Source of the DNA: Pseudomonadota bacterium
Lineage (GTDB): Bacteria; Pseudomonadota; Alphaproteobacteria; Rhizobiales; Rhizobiaceae
Length of the DNA stretch: 10,274 bases
NCBI GenBank assembly: GCA_023387775.1
Contig: JAEWHN010000075.1
Span: 1 to 10,274 of the forward strand
Reading direction: 5' to 3'
Shown here: positions 6,585 to 10,274 of the stretch, in pieces
Position numbering within the stretch: the stretch's first letter is position 1
Layout: every line of letters begins with the position of its first letter
Made by a program: the position numbers and the translations under genes
The notes under the pieces: generated by a model
Seen by the model: the letters and a program-made list of their open reading frames with translations, nothing else
Told to the model about the DNA's origin: nothing
Database searches by the model: none

Positions 6585-7048
6585 CGCTCGACGAGTTCTT
6601 CGACATCGGCGTCACCGTCACGCTCGGCTCCCACACCTTCACGGCCGAGGCGATCAAGGCGTTCGCGGCGAAATACGACCCGCAGCCCTTCCACCTCGAT
6701 GAAGAGAAGGCGCGCGGCAGCGTCTTCGGCCGCCTCTGCGCTTCGGGCTGGCACACCACGGCAACGTGGATGCGCTGCAACCTTGCCCAGCAGGAGGAAG
6801 GCGGAAAGCGCTGGCTGGGCCCCGGCCCTGTGCCTGAATTCGGCCCCTCGCCCGGGTTCAAGAACCTGAAATGGCTGAAGCCGCTCTATGCCGGCGAAAC
6901 CATCACCTTCACGCGCACGGGGCTTGGCCACCGGCCCATCGCCAGCCGCCCCGGCTGGCGGTTGCTGACGCTGCGGGCGGAAGCCTTCGATTCCACCGGC
7001 GACAAGGTGCTGGAATTCGAAAGCGCGGTGCTGGTCAAGGCCGACTGA
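6581..7048 (+). CDS. MaoC-like hot-dog-fold dehydratase/hydratase, second of a tandem pair
   Basis: A 155-residue paralogue of the preceding gene, with the same predicted chemistry on a thioester substrate. It shows YDPQPFHLDEE with Asp33 and His38 as the probable catalytic pair, and CASGWHT (53-59) with Ser55. A longer loop follows (about 63-85, rich in Gly and Pro: GPGPVPEFGPSPG) than in the first gene, before the conserved KNLKWLKPLYAGETI stretch. The start is ATG 6581, four bases overlapping the previous stop, with GAGGG (6570-6574) six bases upstream. Both copies keep Asp and His, unlike split two-domain hydratases in which one half is inactive. They could form a heteromer or be two separate enzymes. 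Involvement in fatty-acid, polyester or branched-chain metabolism is open; neighbours give no clue. Confidence 0.9.
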   Translation: MTLDEFFDIGVTVTLGSHTFTAEAIKAFAAKYDPQPFHLDEEKARGSVFGRLCASGWHTTATWMRCNLAQQEEGGKRWLGPGPVPEFGPSPGFKNLKWLKPLYAGETITFTRTGLGHRPIASRPGWRLLTLRAEAFDSTGDKVLEFESAVLVKAD

Positions 7049-7259
7049 CCCGCGCCTCTAGCCGCTCTCAATGGCGGCGGGCCAGCCATATGCGCCTCAC
7101 CCGCTCGCCGCTCCCGCTGGTGGCTGCGAAGAGGCCCGGTGGGCGAAGTCAGCTGCAAGCGGCTGGAGTTCGTAACCGACCACCAAGGTTGCGCCCGTGC
7201 CGCCGACGAAAGTGATGCCGCCGGCCAGGGAACCTGGCACAGTCGGCTTCCCGTTCGCT
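7049..7259 (+). other. Convergent intergenic gap with no supported gene
   Basis: These 211 bases separate the second MaoC gene from apt, which run toward each other. A small hairpin, GCCAGG (7224-7229) with CCTGGC (7233-7238) around loop GAA, lies 22 bases past the apt stop on the minus strand, but no T-run follows it on either strand. A minus-strand frame without start is open from inside apt to a TGA at 7099-7097; it may be chance in GC-rich DNA. Confidence 0.5.
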
Positions 7260-7805
7260 TCAATGCCCCTCGAACGCGATCAGCGTGTGCACTGGCACGT
7301 CCAGCGCTTCCAGCTTGGCGCGGCCGCCGAGCTCCGGCAGGTCGATGATGAAGCAGGCCGCGACGATCTCCGCCCCCATCTGGCGCAGCAGCTTTGCAGC
7401 GCCTTCCGCGGTGCCGCCGGTGGCGATCAGGTCGTCCACCAGGATCACCTTCTCGCCCGGCTGCACGGCATCCTTGTGCATCTCCATCTCGTCCAGCCCG
7501 TATTCGAGGCTGTAGGCGATGCTCACGGTCTCGTGCGGCAGCTTGCCCTTTTTGCGGATCGGCACGAAGCCGGCCGAAAGCTGGTGGGCGATCGCCCCGC
7601 CGAGGATGAAACCGCGCGCCTCGATACCGGCGATCTTGTCGATCTTGGAGCCGGCGTAGGGATGCACCAGCTCGTCGATGGCCCGCCGGAAGGCGCGCGC
7701 ATTGCCCAGCAGCGTGGTGATATCGCGGAACATCACACCGGGCCTCGGATAGTCCGGAATGTTGCGGATTGCTGAAAGCAGCGTGTCTTCGAGGGAAGGC
7801 TTCAT
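7260..7805 (-). CDS. apt: Adenine phosphoribosyltransferase
   Basis: Purine salvage enzyme: adenine plus PRPP gives AMP plus pyrophosphate, in the cytoplasm. The 181 residues match the family's length and pattern: an N-terminal adenine-side segment (IRNIPDYPRPGVMFRDIT, residues 13-30), IAGIEARGFILGGAIA (58-73), the flexible loop RKKGKLPHET (84-93), and the PRPP-binding motif VILVDDLIATGGT (120-132). Start ATG at 7805 gives the standard N terminus. An in-frame ATG at 7904 would translate back through the bc1 terminator and is rejected. The ribosome site is weak: a GGA lies 12 bases before the ATG, and the predicted 5' leader is only about 15 nt. It follows petC on the same strand, but the terminator between them makes it a separate unit. 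Confidence 0.97.
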   Translation of the reverse strand: MKPSLEDTLLSAIRNIPDYPRPGVMFRDITTLLGNARAFRRAIDELVHPYAGSKIDKIAGIEARGFILGGAIAHQLSAGFVPIRKKGKLPHETVSIAYSLEYGLDEMEMHKDAVQPGEKVILVDDLIATGGTAEGAAKLLRQMGAEIVAACFIIDLPELGGRAKLEALDVPVHTLIAFEGH

Positions 7806-7826
7806 GGGGCGTTTTTTTCCGTTACC

Positions 7827-7854
7827 AGCTAGTTTTGCAGCGGCCCGCGTCAAA
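7827..7854 (-). promoter_or_regulatory. Probable apt promoter overlapping the petC terminator
   Basis: On the minus strand TTTGAC (7854-7849) is followed after 16 bases by CTAGCT (7832-7827), near the alphaproteobacterial pattern. The -35 element uses the end of the T-rich tract of the upstream terminator. RNA would start near 7820, about 15 nt before the apt ATG. Pattern only. Confidence 0.4.
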
Positions 7855-7878
7855 AGAAAAGGGCGCCGCGGCGCCCTT
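7851..7878 (-). terminator. Rho-independent terminator of the petABC operon
   Basis: On the minus strand a perfect GC-rich hairpin (arms AAGGGCGCC and GGCGCCCTT, 7878-7859) is followed directly by TTTTCTTTTG, whose first four T pair-complement lie at 7860-7857. It starts 33 nt after the petC stop. On the plus strand no T-run follows, so the direction is clear. Confidence 0.85.
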
Positions 7879-7910
7879 CTCAAACAATCCGCCGCAGCGG
7901 CCATTCATGG

Positions 7911-8774
<864 letters not shown>

Positions 8775-8800
8775 GCGGATATCCCTCTCAAGATTCTCGC

Positions 8801-10105
8801 TTAGCCTTGGGTTTCCGGCGATGCGGTCGCACCTGCGGGGTGAACCGAAGCACCGCCCTTGTTCTTCTCGAGCACGGCTTCGGTGATCGAGTTCGGCAGG
8901 CGCCGAGGGGTCTCGATCAGGCCGAGCACCGGCATGATGACCAGGAAGAACGCGAAGTAGTACAGGGTCGACGCCTGGGCCAGCGCCACATAGACGCCTT
9001 CCGCCGGACGCGAGCCGAGCCAGCCAAGGAAGATGGCATTGGCAACGAAGATGCAGAAGAAGAGCTTGTACCAGGGGCGATAGGCCGCCGAGCGAACCTT
9101 CGAGGTGTCGAGCCACGGCACGAAGAACAGCACCGCGATCGAGCCGAACATGGCCAGCACGCCGCCGAGCTTGGAGTCGATCGGGCCGATGTTGAAGGTG
9201 ATGGCGCGCAGGATCGCGTAGAACGGCAGGTAATACCATTCGGGCACGATGTGGGCCGGGGTCTTCAGCGAGTTCGCCTCGATGTAGTTGTCCGGGTGGC
9301 CGAGGTAGTTCGGGATATAGAAGACGAAGTAGGCGAACACCAGCAGGAACACGATCATGCCGAAAGCGTCCTTGATGGTCGCATAGGGCGTGAACGGAAC
9401 AACGTCGGTCTTCGACTTCACCTCGATGCCGGTCGGGTTGGTCTGGCCGGTGACGTGCAGCGCCCAGACGTGCAGCACCACGACGCCGGCGATCATGAAC
9501 GGCAGCAGGTAGTGCAGCGCGAAGAAGCGGTTGAGCGTCGGATTGTCGACGGCGAAGCCGCCGAGCAGCAGCTGCTGGATCCAGTCACCCACCAGCGGAA
9601 TGGCGGTGAAGAAACCGGTGATGACGGTCGCGCCCCAGAAGCTCATCTGGCCCCACGGCAGCACGTAGCCCATGAAGCCCGTGGCCATCATCAGCAGGTA
9701 GATGATGCAGCCCAGGATCCACAGCAGCTCGCGCGGAGCCTTGTAGGAACCGTAATAGAGGCCGCGCATGATGTGCACATAGACGGCGATGAAGAACATC
9801 GAGGCGCCATTGGCGTGCAGATAGCGCAGCAGCCAGCCCGAGTTCACGTCGCGCATGATCTTTTCGACCGACTGGAACGCAAGCGTCGTGTCGGACACGT
9901 AGTGCATGGCCAGCACGATGCCGGTGAGGATCTGCGCCGCCAGCATCAGCGAAAGAATGCCGCCGAAGGTGTAGGCGTAATTCAGGTTGCGCGGAACCGG
10001 ATAGGAAACGAAGGAATCGTGAACGAGGCGCGGCAAGGGCATGCGCGCATCGACCCAGCGTCCGATGCCTGTCTTAGGCGAATATGTCGAGTGTCCACCG
10101 CTCAT
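8801..10105 (-). CDS. petB: Cytochrome b, ubiquinol-cytochrome c reductase (complex III)
   Basis: Membrane core of the bc1 complex; holds haems bL and bH and both quinone sites of the Q cycle. The 434 residues show the four haem-ligand histidines at 97, 111, 198 and 212, with the strict 14-residue spacing in each pair. They also show GYVLPWGQMSFWGATVIT (146-163) of the quinol-oxidation site region and the PEWY motif (288-291), essential for quinol oxidation. About eight membrane helices can be drawn. The C terminus ends in a polar tail (after residue 400) ending TASPETQG. ATG 10105 has AAGGGG nine bases before it. It starts 21 nt after the petA stop and ends 26 nt before petC, in the standard alphaproteobacterial order petA-petB-petC, surely one transcript whose promoter lies outside the window. 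Confidence 0.98.
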   Translation of the reverse strand: MSGGHSTYSPKTGIGRWVDARMPLPRLVHDSFVSYPVPRNLNYAYTFGGILSLMLAAQILTGIVLAMHYVSDTTLAFQSVEKIMRDVNSGWLLRYLHANGASMFFIAVYVHIMRGLYYGSYKAPRELLWILGCIIYLLMMATGFMGYVLPWGQMSFWGATVITGFFTAIPLVGDWIQQLLLGGFAVDNPTLNRFFALHYLLPFMIAGVVVLHVWALHVTGQTNPTGIEVKSKTDVVPFTPYATIKDAFGMIVFLLVFAYFVFYIPNYLGHPDNYIEANSLKTPAHIVPEWYYLPFYAILRAITFNIGPIDSKLGGVLAMFGSIAVLFFVPWLDTSKVRSAAYRPWYKLFFCIFVANAIFLGWLGSRPAEGVYVALAQASTLYYFAFFLVIMPVLGLIETPRRLPNSITEAVLEKNKGGASVHPAGATASPETQG

Positions 10106-10126
10106 GGAAATAAGCCCCTTATACCA

Positions 10127-10274
10127 TCAGCCGATGCGGATGGTGGTGTCGGAAATAAACGAGAACATCGGCACAGCCATGTTCTCCGGCGCCGGACCCT
10201 TGCGGATGCGGCCGGCCGTGTCGTAGTGCGATCCGTGGCACGGGCAGAACCAGCCGCCGAAATCGCCCTGCTGG
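10127..10274 (-). CDS. petA: Rieske iron-sulfur subunit of complex III (C-terminal end only)
   Basis: Carries the 2Fe-2S cluster that takes the first electron from quinol in the bc1 complex. Only the last 48 residues are in the window, ending at TGA (10129-10127). They include the second Rieske cluster box, CPCHGSHYD, whose Cys and His ligate iron and whose second Cys normally forms the stabilising disulfide. The segment then runs GRIRKGPAPENMAVP to the C-terminal TTIRIG. The first cluster box, the membrane anchor and the Tat-type N terminus lie beyond the right edge. Nothing suggests it is broken; it is cut by the window. First gene of the operon, 21 nt before petB. Confidence 0.96.
   Translation of the reverse strand, partial: QQGDFGGWFCPCHGSHYDTAGRIRKGPAPENMAVPMFSFISDTTIRIG

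Noticed and set aside
7224..7238. Hairpin GCCAGG-GAA-CCTGGC after apt as its terminator
   Set aside because: No T-run follows on either strand. Termination here could be factor-dependent, but the sequence does not show it.
7806..7904. N-terminally extended apt starting at 7904
   Set aside because: It would translate back through the bc1 terminator hairpin. The 181-residue form from 7805 matches the family.

Overview
The window looks like chromosomal DNA from an alphaproteobacterium of the order Hyphomicrobiales (Rhizobiales), most likely near Phyllobacteriaceae (Mesorhizobium-like). The evidence is high GC, the rplY-pth-ychF order, unfused petA-petB-petC genes, and promoters resembling CTTGAC-N17-CTATAT. 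The family-level placement is a judgement from protein and gene-order resemblance, not a computed one.

Layout. (1) 2-1498 (+): 3' part of a DEAD-box RNA helicase with a DbpA-type RNA-binding domain and a lysine-rich tail; its start lies to the left of the window. (2) 1534-3068 (+): a promoter, a leader of about 115 nt, then rplY (ribosomal protein L25/Ctc) and pth (peptidyl-tRNA hydrolase), 25 nt apart. (3) 3094-3832 (+): a type II toxin-antitoxin pair with its own promoter and a palindromic candidate operator; it has lower GC and sits between pth and ychF. (4) 3845-4948 (+): ychF, a ribosome-associated Obg-related NTPase, starting 12 nt after the toxin stop. (5) 5072-6043 (+): a CorA-family divalent-cation transporter. 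(6) 6123-7048 (+): two tandem MaoC-like hydratase genes with an ATGA stop/start overlap. (7) 7049-7259: a short convergent gap with no convincing gene. (8) 7260-7805 (-): apt, adenine phosphoribosyltransferase. (9) 7851-7878 (-): an intrinsic terminator closing the bc1 operon. (10) 7911-10274 (-): petC, petB and the 3' end of petA, encoding cytochrome c1, cytochrome b and the Rieske protein of respiratory complex III, transcribed petA to petC.

How the genes work together. The left half is about translation and RNA: helicase, L25, recycling of peptidyl-tRNA, and YchF. The right end is core respiration, with purine salvage next to it. Almost everything is housekeeping. The one accessory-looking element is the toxin-antitoxin pair inserted into the translation cluster. 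I see no phage, transposase, CRISPR array, biosynthetic cluster, tRNA or rRNA, and no clearly unprecedented system. The items most worth following up are the toxin-antitoxin insertion and its operator, the structured rplY leader with a second in-frame start, and the overlap of the bc1 terminator with a probable apt promoter.
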